A DNA stretch of 64,000 nucleotides from Pseudomonas sp. MIACH (lineage in GTDB: Bacteria; Pseudomonadota; Gammaproteobacteria; Pseudomonadales; Pseudomonadaceae), in assembly GCF_001269925.1 (NCBI RefSeq), contig NZ_LHVO01000033.1, positions 124,001-188,000 on the forward strand, given 5' to 3'. A model generated the notes under the pieces. It searched no databases and was not told where the DNA came from. It was given only the letters and a program-made list of their open reading frames with translations. Shown here piece by piece: positions 27,695-37,109 of the stretch. A program made the position numbers and the translations under genes. Each line of letters begins with the position of its first letter. Within the stretch, counting starts at the first letter, position 1.

Positions 27695-28011
27695 GAGGGA
27701 TAGCCTTTTGCTGGCGTTGTTCGATGGCCAGATGCTAAGGCGTTGGTTTTTTTTAAAACAGATTAGAAATAGTGCGCGCAAGTAGTGAAATTCACTAAAG
27801 GCGTAGGAAGAATTTTCCTTATGGGGCGAGCCGTTTGATTACTCGCCAGCAACGGCTACACATAGTTGCTGGCTTTTATCGGGACGTGCGCCAGCGCCGG
27901 CTCAAGTTGCAGGTGAACTTGCCGTTTTATCGGGGTGTTTGGATGACTGCTGTTCCAGTGCTTGTCACGCGTTGCGGCGAGGCGCTTGGCAGCCCCTCGC
28001 CGGTATCGTTA
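27695..28011. other. Intergenic region between the HDO operon and the MscS gene
   Basis: These 317 bases hold the operon's promoter and operator candidates (27753-27797). An inverted repeat CCAGCAAC/GTTGCTGG lies at 27846-27853 and 27865-27872, with a short T run on the plus strand. A strong hairpin CGGCGAGG/CCTCGCCG lies at 27975-27982 and 27995-28002, just beyond the stop of the MscS-type gene. No protein gene is supported. Confidence 0.55.
27753..27797 (-). promoter_or_regulatory. Promoter and palindromic operator candidate of the HDO/ATP-grasp operon
   Basis: TAGTGAA-A-TTCACTA at 27783-27797 is a perfect 15-base palindrome. On the minus strand it is followed directly by TTGCGC (27781-27776) and, 17 bases further, TTTTAA (27758-27753), which fit -35 and -10 boxes. 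The start codon of the first gene lies about 60 bases downstream. Position next to the -35 box suits either a repressor or an activator. The regulator is unknown. Confidence 0.5.
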
Positions 28012-29301
28012 TCAGCTCGGCAGCGTCTGTGAGGCTTGGGTGTTTTGGCTCAGTGCCAGTATCCCGGTGCGCAAATCGGTGCCACTGGGTTGCTGGTACA
28101 GGTTCAGTCCAAACTCCGGCAACACGGCGAGCAGGTAGTCGAAAATGTCGCCCTGGATCCGCTCGTAATCGGCCCACACGGTGGTGCGGGTGAAGCAGTA
28201 GATCTCCAGCGGCACGCCCTCGGCGGTGGTTTGCATCTGGCGCACCATGCAGGTCATGTTCGGCTGGATATCCGGATGGCTTTTGAGGTAGGCCAGGGCA
28301 TACGCACGGAAGGTGCCGAGGTTGGTCATGCGGCGGCGGTTGGCCGACAGTTGTGCGCTGTGGCCCTGGGCTTCGTTCCAGGCCTTGAGTTCGGCCTGCT
28401 TGCGCCCGATGTAGTCGGTGAGCAGGTGCACCTGGGTCATGCGCACTTCCTCATCGTCGCGCAAAAAGCGTACGCCACTGGCGTCGATGTACAGGCTGCG
28501 CTTGATGCGTCGTCCACCGGAGGCCTGCATGCCGCGCCAGTTCTTGAACGACTCGGACATCAGGCGCCAGGTGGGGATGGAGACGATGGTCTTGTCGAAG
28601 TTCTGCACCTTGACCGTGTGCAGGGTGATATCCACCACGTCGCCGTCCGCGCCGACCTGGGGCATTTCGATCCAGTCGCCGACGCGCAGCATGTCGTTGC
28701 TGGTGAGCTGCACACTGGCGACGAACGACAGCAGGGTGTCCTTGTAGACCAACAGGATCACCGCCGACATCGCACCCAGGCCTGACAGCAGCAACAGTGG
28801 CGAACGGTCGATCAACGTGGCGACGATGATGATCGCGCCAAACACGAACAGCACCATCTTTGCCAACTGCACATAACCCTTGATCGAGCGGGTACGCGCG
28901 TGTTCGGTGCGGGCGTAGATGTCCAGCAGGGCGCTGAGCAGCGCGCTCATGGCCAGCACCAGGAACAGGATGGTCAGTGCCAGGGCCACGTTGCCGATAA
29001 ACAGGATGGCGGTCTTGCTCAGCGCGGGCACCAGGTACAGGCCGAACTGGATCACCAGCGAGGGCGTCATCTGCGCCAGGCGGTGAAAGACTTTGTTGTG
29101 CCGCAGGTCATTGAGCCAGTGCAGGGCCGGTTGCCGGCCGAGCAGTTTGACGGCGTGGAGGATGAGGTAACGTGCTACCCGTCCGAGCAGCAGGGCCACC
29201 ACCAGCAACACCAGGAAACCAAGGCTGGCGTGCAGCAGCGGGTGTTCGTCGAGGGCGCCCCAGAGGTCTTGGACGTTGAGCCAGAGCTGTTTGATATCCA
29301 T
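28012..29301 (-). CDS. Mechanosensitive ion channel of the MscS family (YbdG-like)
   Basis: A 429-residue inner-membrane channel with about five hydrophobic helices in the first ~190 residues. The MscS beta domain follows (SVQLTSNDMLRVGDWIEMPQ, then GDVVDITLHTVKVQNFDKT and PTWRLMSESFKNW) and then a cytoplasmic C-terminal domain. Size and the long loop after the beta domain fit the YbdG branch, which helps survive mild osmotic downshock. ATG 29301 is taken, so the 30 upstream in-frame residues are dropped. Confidence 0.9.
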   Translation of the reverse strand: MDIKQLWLNVQDLWGALDEHPLLHASLGFLVLLVVALLLGRVARYLILHAVKLLGRQPALHWLNDLRHNKVFHRLAQMTPSLVIQFGLYLVPALSKTAILFIGNVALALTILFLVLAMSALLSALLDIYARTEHARTRSIKGYVQLAKMVLFVFGAIIIVATLIDRSPLLLLSGLGAMSAVILLVYKDTLLSFVASVQLTSNDMLRVGDWIEMPQVGADGDVVDITLHTVKVQNFDKTIVSIPTWRLMSESFKNWRGMQASGGRRIKRSLYIDASGVRFLRDDEEVRMTQVHLLTDYIGRKQAELKAWNEAQGHSAQLSANRRRMTNLGTFRAYALAYLKSHPDIQPNMTCMVRQMQTTAEGVPLEIYCFTRTTVWADYERIQGDIFDYLLAVLPEFGLNLYQQPSGTDLRTGILALSQNTQASQTLPS

Positions 29302-29494
29302 GGATGAAACCGATTCTTCTGTAAGACAAGACGGCGCGATTAGAGCATTTAAGTGCAACAAAGTTGATGCCGTGGACAAATACCCTGACAAAAAAGCAAC
29401 TGATTAGCGCCGTTCGCGTAAAGACACTCGGTTTGGACGCCCGAAACCGGTACCCTATGCAGCTGATTTTTTGTATTTCTTCGAGGTAGCACCC

Positions 29495-30841
<1,347 letters not shown>

Positions 30842-30860
30842 GGCTTCAGGGATGTGAAAA

Positions 30861-30887
30861 AACCGGACGACGTTGTCCGGTTTTTTA
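30861..30887. terminator. Bidirectional terminator between the helicase and a small secreted protein gene
   Basis: AACCGGAC (30861-30868) pairs with GTCCGGTT (30875-30882). A run of A lies before it and a run of T after it, so it can work on both strands. Confidence 0.9.
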
Positions 30888-30892
30888 TGTCC

Positions 30893-31168
30893 TCAATTTT
30901 TAGCCTTGGCGGCAGCTTCTTTCAATTCCTTGAGTCGCGCGTCGATCAACTGGCACTTGTCAGGGAACTCTGCGCTTTCAGTATCCAGGTCCATCTTCTG
31001 CAGCTCGTCGTTCATCTCCTTGGCCTTGTTCGGATTCTGCTCGGTGAGTTTGGCCACTTCCTGGGCCAGTTGCTCGCGCTTGGCGGTGGCCTCTTCCGGA
31101 GTGCAGGCCCAGACGGGCAGGGCGGTGAGCAGCGTGGCGGCGATGGCCAGGTTCATCAGGGTTTTCAT
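30893..31168 (-). CDS. Small secreted helical protein
   Basis: A 91-residue protein with a signal peptide (MKTLMNLAIAATLLTALPVWA) and a short, highly charged helical mature part with two cysteines (ACTPEE and DKCQLID). A strong AAGGAGG ribosome site precedes the ATG. I do not know a function. Helical bundles of this size with two cysteines are common among small periplasmic proteins of Pseudomonas. Confidence 0.85.
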   Translation of the reverse strand: MKTLMNLAIAATLLTALPVWACTPEEATAKREQLAQEVAKLTEQNPNKAKEMNDELQKMDLDTESAEFPDKCQLIDARLKELKEAAAKAKN

Positions 31169-31322
31169 GGTCGGACCTCCTTGGCGGTGATGCTCAGTTG
31201 AGGTAGCGAACGTCTGGAAAGTTCAGAGAAATGACGCCCGTCGGTTGGTCTGAACGGCTACAGGCGCGCAGGGTCACTCCTACAGGCGGGCTACTTTCCT
31301 TAGGCCTGCAGGAGGAATCAGG

Positions 31323-31712
31323 ATGACGACTTACAACTGGGATCTGATCGAACGTCTGCTGCACGAAGTGCAGAACGGCGAGGGCAGCTTTGCCCCGCGC
31401 AAATACGCCGAGCAGGAGGCGGCCGAGAAGGCCGCGGCGGGCGAGTCCACCGGCAACCTGGATGCGTTGAAAAAGACTGCTGCGGATTATGAAGCGCTGC
31501 TGTTTAAGCGAGGGTTTATTGAGTCACGGCCTGAGGAAGAAGGCGGCAATGGTGAGAATTTCATTCTGACCGCACTGGGTGCGCAGCTATTGGCGCTGAT
31601 CGACAGCTCGATCCCGGGCAATGATCACCCACGCCAGGTACTGGATGAGCAGGCCGATGCGCTGGACCCGACGACCTTTTCCGAAGTGGCTTCGAAGGCG
31701 CAGATTGCCTGA
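31323..31712 (+). CDS. Conserved hypothetical, DUF2513-like winged-helix pattern
   Basis: A 129-residue cytoplasmic protein preceded by a strong GGAGGA site. The start MTTYNWDLIERLLHEV, the helix DYEALLFKRGFIES and the later ILTALGAQLLALI follow the pattern of DUF2513 proteins: an N-terminal helix, a helix-turn-helix-like middle and a second strand/helix. These are often found as regulators of unknown target. The central alanine/glutamate-rich stretch (about 25-50) is extra. The assignment is tentative. Confidence 0.78.
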   Translation: MTTYNWDLIERLLHEVQNGEGSFAPRKYAEQEAAEKAAAGESTGNLDALKKTAADYEALLFKRGFIESRPEEEGGNGENFILTALGAQLLALIDSSIPGNDHPRQVLDEQADALDPTTFSEVASKAQIA

Positions 31713-31731
31713 GCGGGCACTACGCTGACCC

Positions 31732-31757
31732 AGTGTGGGAGCAAGCCCTCCCACATT
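31732..31757. repeat. Short degenerate REP palindrome
   Basis: AGTGTGGGAGCAAGCCCTCCCACATT is a compact REP-like palindrome between two convergent genes, a few bases past one stop codon and at the end of the other. Confidence 0.75.
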
Positions 31758-32622
31758 AGTTCGCAGCGGCCCTCAGGCATTTGAGTGCTTTGAAGTCGCT
31801 GCGTACGCCGTCGATTTTCTGCGTTAGTTTCTGGCGCTGTTGCACGGTGCTTTCGGCCATCAAATCCACGATCAGGCTGCGCGCTGCGGCTTCGGTCTGT
31901 GCATAAGCGGCGCGGTACTCCGGTGTCCACAGGCTTTCGCGGTCTACCATCAATTGCTGGATCTTCTGCGGGAAATCGGGGGCGTTGCGTTGCCGCACGG
32001 CGTCGATAAATTGCGCCTGCCAGCTGGCGCGGTTGCCGATCCACTGCTCGTTCTGTTTGCCCAGGCTGGTGGACCAGGCCATGACCCGGTTCTTCTGACT
32101 GTCGCTGAGCGGCCCCATCCATGCATCCAGGCGCTTGCTCATGCGCGCGGCGCGCTCCTCGATCTGCTTGGCCAGCGGCGGCTTGAGGTATTCGTCCTGG
32201 CGTTTGCGCAGGTCCTTGGCCAGGGCATCGTTCATGTCGTTGACCTGTTGGTCATCCAGCCCCTGTAACAATTCAATCGCGGACGGGGTGATTTCCCGCG
32301 CCACTTCGGCAATCGCCTGCTTGGCCTCGACGGTGCGGGTTTGCAGCGCTGCATCGGTGACCTGGTTGTTGTCGACCATCTCTTGCAGGCGGTCCAGCCA
32401 GTCGAGGTAACCCGGCAATTGCGTGGTGCAATGCCAGGCCAGGTGTTCCTTGAGTTTGTCGTTGAACCAGCTCTTCTGCCCGGCGTTCATGTCCAGGTAG
32501 TCGTTGAGGGTCCAGGGGATGATCACGTCCAGGTTGCGATAAGCCAGGCCTACGCGGTTGCAGCCGGCGAGTACCAGGCTCAGGGTCAGGAATACCACCA
32601 GCAGTTTGAGCCGATGCAGCAT
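31756..32622 (-). CDS. DUF6279-type lipoprotein
   Basis: A 288-residue protein with a lipoprotein signal ending LVLAGC, so it is lipid-anchored in the envelope. The mature region is helical and rich in W and charged residues (YRNLDVIIPWTLNDYLDM, then QKSWFNDKLKEHLAWH), the pattern of the DUF6279 lipoprotein family found across Pseudomonas. The function is unknown. Confidence 0.85.
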   Translation of the reverse strand: MLHRLKLLVVFLTLSLVLAGCNRVGLAYRNLDVIIPWTLNDYLDMNAGQKSWFNDKLKEHLAWHCTTQLPGYLDWLDRLQEMVDNNQVTDAALQTRTVEAKQAIAEVAREITPSAIELLQGLDDQQVNDMNDALAKDLRKRQDEYLKPPLAKQIEERAARMSKRLDAWMGPLSDSQKNRVMAWSTSLGKQNEQWIGNRASWQAQFIDAVRQRNAPDFPQKIQQLMVDRESLWTPEYRAAYAQTEAAARSLIVDLMAESTVQQRQKLTQKIDGVRSDFKALKCLRAAAN

Positions 32623-32688
32623 GGGCGTGTCCTTGCGCAGAGGGGATTAATGCATGTGAACCCTCGGCACACGCGACAGTTCAGCCCA

Positions 32689-33411
32689 TCAATAAAACGA
32701 CCGCGCCGCCTTTAACGTCAACAGGCCATCGCATTGCGAATTGTGTCCGGAGTAGGCCGAGCAATCGCCGCCGCTGAGGCTGGAATCGCTGTAGATCAGG
32801 TCCAGGTCGATGCCTTTCCAGGCGCGGGAGAACTGCACCGACCAGTCGCTGAAGCTGCTGATGGTGCCGCCTTCCACCGAGGCCGGAGTGCCGAGTTGAT
32901 GGGTGGTGTACTTCATGCTCACGCCGATGCCGAAGGGCTGGGTGCCGCCGAGATCGGCAAACAGGGTGCTGTCCTGGCGGTCCGGGTCGTTGCTGAACGA
33001 GGCGCCGAAGCGATTGCCGAGCAGGTTGAGGCCGCCGTAGAACTCCTGGCTGTCGAGGGGGCTGAGCTTGGGGTAGCTGTAGTGGATCAGGCCCACTTCG
33101 TAGCCCAGGGTCTGGTCGAAAGGATGCTTGAACCCCATGTAGGAGTCGACTTCGAGGGTGCTGGCCGAGGATAGCCCCATGTTCGGTGAAAATTGACCGA
33201 AATACAGGCCGCTGTTATGGCTCAGGTCCAGCCCGCCATGGAACGAGTCACTGCCCGGCGAGGTAGGCTTGACCAACCCTTGGGCCATGCTGCGACTGGG
33301 GGTAGTACCCAATTTCAGGTCGAAGTCACCCAATTCGCGCTGGAAGATCTGCGCTTCGGCGAGGGGGCTGGCTGCCAAGGCGCCGACCAGGAAAATGCAG
33401 GATTTGAACAT
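32689..33411 (-). CDS. TorF-family putative porin
   Basis: A 240-residue outer-membrane protein with a signal peptide (MFKSCIFLVGALAASPLAEA), followed by alternating strands typical of a small beta-barrel and a terminal aromatic residue (AARSFY). The SHNSGLYFGQFSPNMG segment followed by a TLEVDSYMGF strand is characteristic of the TorF/Gcw_chp group. Two cysteines close to the end (GGDCSAYSGHNSQCDG) may pair. The role is unknown. Confidence 0.82.
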   Translation of the reverse strand: MFKSCIFLVGALAASPLAEAQIFQRELGDFDLKLGTTPSRSMAQGLVKPTSPGSDSFHGGLDLSHNSGLYFGQFSPNMGLSSASTLEVDSYMGFKHPFDQTLGYEVGLIHYSYPKLSPLDSQEFYGGLNLLGNRFGASFSNDPDRQDSTLFADLGGTQPFGIGVSMKYTTHQLGTPASVEGGTISSFSDWSVQFSRAWKGIDLDLIYSDSSLSGGDCSAYSGHNSQCDGLLTLKAARSFY

Positions 33412-33617
33412 GCGTCACTCCATGGAAAGCGAGGAGCGGTAACGGAGAAAGTCGGGCAGATGCCCGTGCTAGACGTGTGCAAGGATACCGGCGAATGCCA
33501 GGCAGCGAGGCCCGTTCGTCGATTAGCGCGGTAATGAGTGTGTCGGGAGGGGGGATCTGCTCTAGTCCTAGCGCCTTGAAGGCAAGACGCTTAGGGACCA
33601 GGTGTATTGCGCAGGTG

Positions 33618-33797
33618 TTACTTCTTGCCCAGGCTGATCTGCTTGGACGGGCCGAAAGTCTGGCCGCTCACGCCCTTGGCAATTTGCTGGATTTCGCCAC
33701 CGGACTTGAGGAAAGCAGCAATCTGGCTGTTGATCGATTCGCTGGTTTCAACGGCGGGAGCTGGCTTTGCTTTGCTATTGGATGCTTTTACACGCAT
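33618..33797 (-). CDS. Small basic hypothetical protein with a SutA-like FLKSGG segment
   Basis: A 59-residue, lysine-rich protein. The first ~22 residues are Lys/Ala/Pro-rich and probably disordered. The rest (SINSQIAAFLKSGGEIQQI) forms one helix and a turn resembling the FLARGGKVQEV-type segment I recall from the Pseudomonas RNA polymerase-binding protein SutA. ATG 33797 is preferred over an in-frame GTG at 33806 because of ribosome-site spacing. The resemblance is short and from memory, so a nucleic-acid or polymerase role is only a suggestion. Confidence 0.65.
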   Translation of the reverse strand: MRVKASNSKAKPAPAVETSESINSQIAAFLKSGGEIQQIAKGVSGQTFGPSKQISLGKK

Positions 33798-34118
33798 GGC
33801 GGCCACTAACCTGTAGAAAATTAACTTGGCCAGGCATCGTACAGGAAATACTTGACAATTGCTTGGTAAATATCCCCCGGGAATAAGTGCAACAGCTGAA
33901 AGCAGCCAAAGTTTATCTTTGAAATTAGCCCCTAACTTACTGTTTTAACTCGAAACCACGGGGTGAGCCGGCACGGGGGCCTGGCAAAATTCAGCCGAAT
34001 GATCGGACGAGCGGGGCGGTGCCACAGAAACGCCAGGCAAACCCGCGATTTTTCAGGCGCACGCGCGTGGCAAGCGCAACTCGGGTAGAATGCCGCCCAC
34101 GCAATGAGGGTATTGGAA
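33798..34118. other. Intergenic region before the CvfB gene
   Basis: The 321 bases between the divergent small basic protein and the CvfB-like gene contain no supported gene. The part 33820-33960 is AT-rich, unlike the flanks, and has TTGACA at 33852-33857 without a well-spaced -10 box. Confidence 0.35.
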
Positions 34119-34955
34119 ATGGCTTTAGTCGGGCGCTACAACAGCTTGCAAGTGGTTAAACACACTAACTTTGGTTTGTACCTTGATGGTGCGCAAGATG
34201 GTGAAATCCTCTTGCCTAATCGGTATATCCCCAAAGATATTCCCAGTGAAGATGAAGACTGGCTTAACGTTTTCATTTACCTGGACAGCGATGACAAACT
34301 TATCGCCACCACCGAAAAACCCAAAGTTCAAGTCGGCGAATTTGCCAGTTTGAAAGTGGTGGAAGTCAACAGCATTGGCGTATTCCTCGATTGGGGTTTG
34401 CCAAAGGATCTGTTGCTGCCGTACTCGGAAGAAAAGCGTCAGATGACTGCCGGTGAATATTGTGTGGTGCACGTCTACCTCGACAAGCACACCAAGCGCA
34501 TCACCGCCACCGCACGCCTTGACCGCTACCTGGACAAGACGCCGGCCAACTACGTCGTGGGCCAGGAAGTCGACCTGCTGGTGGCCGAAGCTACCGACAT
34601 GGGCTTCAAGGCGATCATCAATAACAAGCACTGGGGCCTGATCCACAAGAACGAAGTGTTCAAGTTCCTGCGTCCGGGCAAGGAAGAGAAAGGCTTTATC
34701 AAAGAGATCCGCGCCGATGGCAACATCAGCCTGAGCCTGCAACCGGTTGGCCAGGAAGCGGCCTCCAGCCTCAACTCGAAGATCCTCGCCAAGTTGCGTG
34801 AAAACAACGGCAGCCTGCCGGTCAGCGACAAGAGCGACCCGGCCGTGATCAGCAACTTGTTTGGCGTGAGCAAAGGCAACTTCAAGAAGGCCATCGGTGC
34901 ACTCTACAAGCAGGGCCAGATCGTGATTCACGCGGATCGCATTGAACTAAGCTGA
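34119..34955 (+). CDS. CvfB-family S1-like RNA-binding protein
   Basis: A 278-residue cytoplasmic protein with several S1-like beta-barrel domains (YNSLQVVKHTNFGLYLDG, EFASLKVVEVNSIGVFLDWG, and the HWGLIHKNEVF segment). A C-terminal winged-helix part follows (ISNLFGVSKGNFKKAIGALY). That arrangement is the CvfB family, known as a virulence-affecting RNA-binding factor in Staphylococcus. ATG 34119 has GAGGG at the right distance. A REPIN follows the stop codon. Confidence 0.9.
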   Translation: MALVGRYNSLQVVKHTNFGLYLDGAQDGEILLPNRYIPKDIPSEDEDWLNVFIYLDSDDKLIATTEKPKVQVGEFASLKVVEVNSIGVFLDWGLPKDLLLPYSEEKRQMTAGEYCVVHVYLDKHTKRITATARLDRYLDKTPANYVVGQEVDLLVAEATDMGFKAIINNKHWGLIHKNEVFKFLRPGKEEKGFIKEIRADGNISLSLQPVGQEAASSLNSKILAKLRENNGSLPVSDKSDPAVISNLFGVSKGNFKKAIGALYKQGQIVIHADRIELS

Positions 34956-34970
34956 GTTCACTTTGCTCTC

Positions 34971-35057
34971 CTGTAGGAGCGAGCTTGCTCGCGAAAAAGG
35001 CCCATCCGACACCGTGATGCGCCTGGAATATTTTCGCGAGCAAGCTCGCTCCTACAG
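34971..35057. repeat. REPIN of a second class (TGTAGGAGCGAGCTTGCTCGCG)
   Basis: Bases 34971-34997 and 35031-35057 are perfect 27-base inverted copies starting CTGTAGGAGCGAGCTTGC, separated by 33 bases. The core differs from the GTGGGAGGGGG class. It ends 11 bases before the next start codon, so the ribosome site of the following gene lies directly against it. Confidence 0.92.
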
Positions 35058-35068
35058 AGGGTGCATCA

Positions 35069-35467
35069 ATGTTCAAGAAGTCTGTGTTCGCCTACCTCGG
35101 CACTTTGCTCGCCTTCCTTATCCTTGACGGCTTGTGGCTCGGCGTCCTCATGGGCCCGACCTACAAATCCCTGCTGGGCCCGCTGATGCTCGATCAGCCT
35201 CGCCTGTTGCCCGCAACGCTGTTCTATCTCTTGTATGTTCTCGGTTGCGTGGTGTTTGTGGTCTTGCCCAGCGCCAGTTGGCAACGCGCTGCGCGGATGG
35301 GCGCCATGCTGGGCCTGGTGGCCTACGGCACCTATGACCTGAGCAACTGGGCCACGTTGCAAGGCTGGTCCGCTGCTTTAGCGTTGATGGACATGGCCTG
35401 GGGCACTTGCCTGACCGCGATGTGCTGCACGGTTGGCTACCTGTGTGCACATCGGGTGCACCGTTGA
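35069..35467 (+). CDS. DUF2177-family membrane protein
   Basis: A 132-residue inner-membrane protein with four hydrophobic helices. The start FLILDGLWLGVLMGPTYK and the middle LVAYGTYDLSNWATLQGW are diagnostic for DUF2177. The function is unknown. Its ribosome site (GAGGG) sits immediately next to the REPIN arm, so the hairpin could affect its expression. Confidence 0.9.
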   Translation: MFKKSVFAYLGTLLAFLILDGLWLGVLMGPTYKSLLGPLMLDQPRLLPATLFYLLYVLGCVVFVVLPSASWQRAARMGAMLGLVAYGTYDLSNWATLQGWSAALALMDMAWGTCLTAMCCTVGYLCAHRVHR

Positions 35468-35666
35468 TTGTGTACAGGATTAATCTGCACCGTTGCTGAG
35501 CGCAGCTCGCTGCTATAAACCCCTGCGTACCCCTTTGGAACCCCGCTTCAGAGGGATTGTGTTCTATTGGCACGCATTCTGCTGACTGTCTCGTATACAA
35601 ACCATGCCGCCTCCCGTATGCACCCCCGTGACGGAAGCGCAGGCCGGTATTACGAGGAGCCCAGCG

Positions 35667-37109
35667 ATGACCGAGCAATTGCCCAAAGGCTACAGCCCAC
35701 GCCTGTACAACCAGGACCTGGGCCCACTGCCGCAGAAGTGGACCTGGTACAACATCTTTGCCTTCTGGATGAGTGACGTGCACAGCGTGGGTGGCTATGT
35801 GTTCGCCGCCAGTCTGTTCGCCCTGGGGCTGGCCAGTTGGCAGGTGTTGATTGCCTTGCTGGCAGGCATTTGCATCGTGCAATTGATTGCCAACCTGGTG
35901 GCCAAGCCCAGCCAGCAGGCCGCCGTGCCCTATCCAGTGATCTGCAGGTTGGCGTTTGGTGTGTTCGGCGCGAATATTCCCGCGGTGATTCGCGGCCTGA
36001 TTGCGGTGGCTTGGTACGGAATTCAGACCTACCTGGCGTCGAGTGCCTTGATCATTGTGGTACTGCGCTTTTTCCCACAGATGGCGGTGTATGCAGAGCC
36101 GCATTTTGCTGGCCTGTCTTACCTGGGTTGGTTTGGTTTCCTCAGTTTATGGGTGTTGCAGGCGGCCGTGTTCTGGGCCGGCATGGAGTCCATCCGCCGC
36201 TTTATCGATTGGGCGGGGCCGGTGGTTTATGCGGTGATGTTTGCCCTGGCCGGCTGGATCGTGTGGAAGGCGGGTTGGGCGAATATCAGCTTTACCCTGG
36301 CGGAAAAATCCCTGTCGGGCTGGCAGGCGGTCGGTCAGGTGATCGTGGCGACGGCGCTGGTGGTGTCGTACTTTTCCGGGCCGACCCTGAATTTCGGTGA
36401 TTTCAGTCGTTACTGTCGCAGCATGCAGGATGTGCGGCGCGGCAACTTCTGGGGCCTGCCGGTGAATTTCCTGGCGTTCTCCCTGGTGACCGTGGTGATT
36501 GTCTCGGGCACCCTGCCGGTGTTTGGCGAAATGCTGCATGACCCGATTGCCACTGTGTCGCGTATCGATAACAGCATGGCGGTGCTGCTTGGCGCTTTTG
36601 CATTTGTGACTGCCACCATCGGCATCAACATCGTCGCCAACTTCGTGTCCCCCGCGTTTGACTTTGCTAACGTCGCGCCGAGCAAAATCAGCTGGCGCGC
36701 CGGCGGCATGATCGCCGCTGTGGCTTCGATCTTCATCACCCCATGGAACCTGTTCAACAACCCGCTGATGATCCACTACACCCTGGACATTCTCGCGGCC
36801 TTTATCGGCCCGCTGTTCGGGATTTTGCTGGTGGACTTCTACCTGATCAAAAAACAGAAGATCGACGTCGACGCGCTGTTCGATGACAGCCCGAGCGGGC
36901 GCTATTACTTCGACGGCGGCGTGAACTGGACGGCAGTCAAGGCGCTGGTGCCCGCTACATTGGCGGGTGTCGCGATCACCTTCACCCCGGCGCTGCAGGG
37001 CATGGCTAACTTTGCGTGGTTCACCGGTTGCTTCCTGGGTGGGCTGTTTTTCCTGGTGTTGGCGCGGCGAGAGCAGGTTCGCGCGCCGGCACCGTTGGTC
37101 GCGGGCTGA
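35667..37109 (+). CDS. NCS1-family nucleobase/cation symporter
   Basis: A 480-residue transporter with about twelve helices. The N-terminal LPQKWTWYNIFAFWMSDVHS, the AVPYPVICRLAFGVFGANIPA segment in helix 3 and the SGPTLNFGDFSRYCRS loop are typical of NCS1 permeases for purines, pyrimidines, allantoin or hydantoins. The exact substrate is not determinable. ATG 35667 is chosen for its GGAG site. The 3' end overlaps the convergent MFS gene by 89 bases. GTATAC in the upstream region may be part of a GntR-type site, which is a weak observation. Confidence 0.9.
   Translation: MTEQLPKGYSPRLYNQDLGPLPQKWTWYNIFAFWMSDVHSVGGYVFAASLFALGLASWQVLIALLAGICIVQLIANLVAKPSQQAAVPYPVICRLAFGVFGANIPAVIRGLIAVAWYGIQTYLASSALIIVVLRFFPQMAVYAEPHFAGLSYLGWFGFLSLWVLQAAVFWAGMESIRRFIDWAGPVVYAVMFALAGWIVWKAGWANISFTLAEKSLSGWQAVGQVIVATALVVSYFSGPTLNFGDFSRYCRSMQDVRRGNFWGLPVNFLAFSLVTVVIVSGTLPVFGEMLHDPIATVSRIDNSMAVLLGAFAFVTATIGINIVANFVSPAFDFANVAPSKISWRAGGMIAAVASIFITPWNLFNNPLMIHYTLDILAAFIGPLFGILLVDFYLIKKQKIDVDALFDDSPSGRYYFDGGVNWTAVKALVPATLAGVAITFTPALQGMANFAWFTGCFLGGLFFLVLARREQVRAPAPLVAG

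Noticed and set aside
27835..28032. 65-codon frame in the HDO-MscS gap
   Set aside because: It has no ribosome site and extends through a hairpin into the end of the MscS gene.
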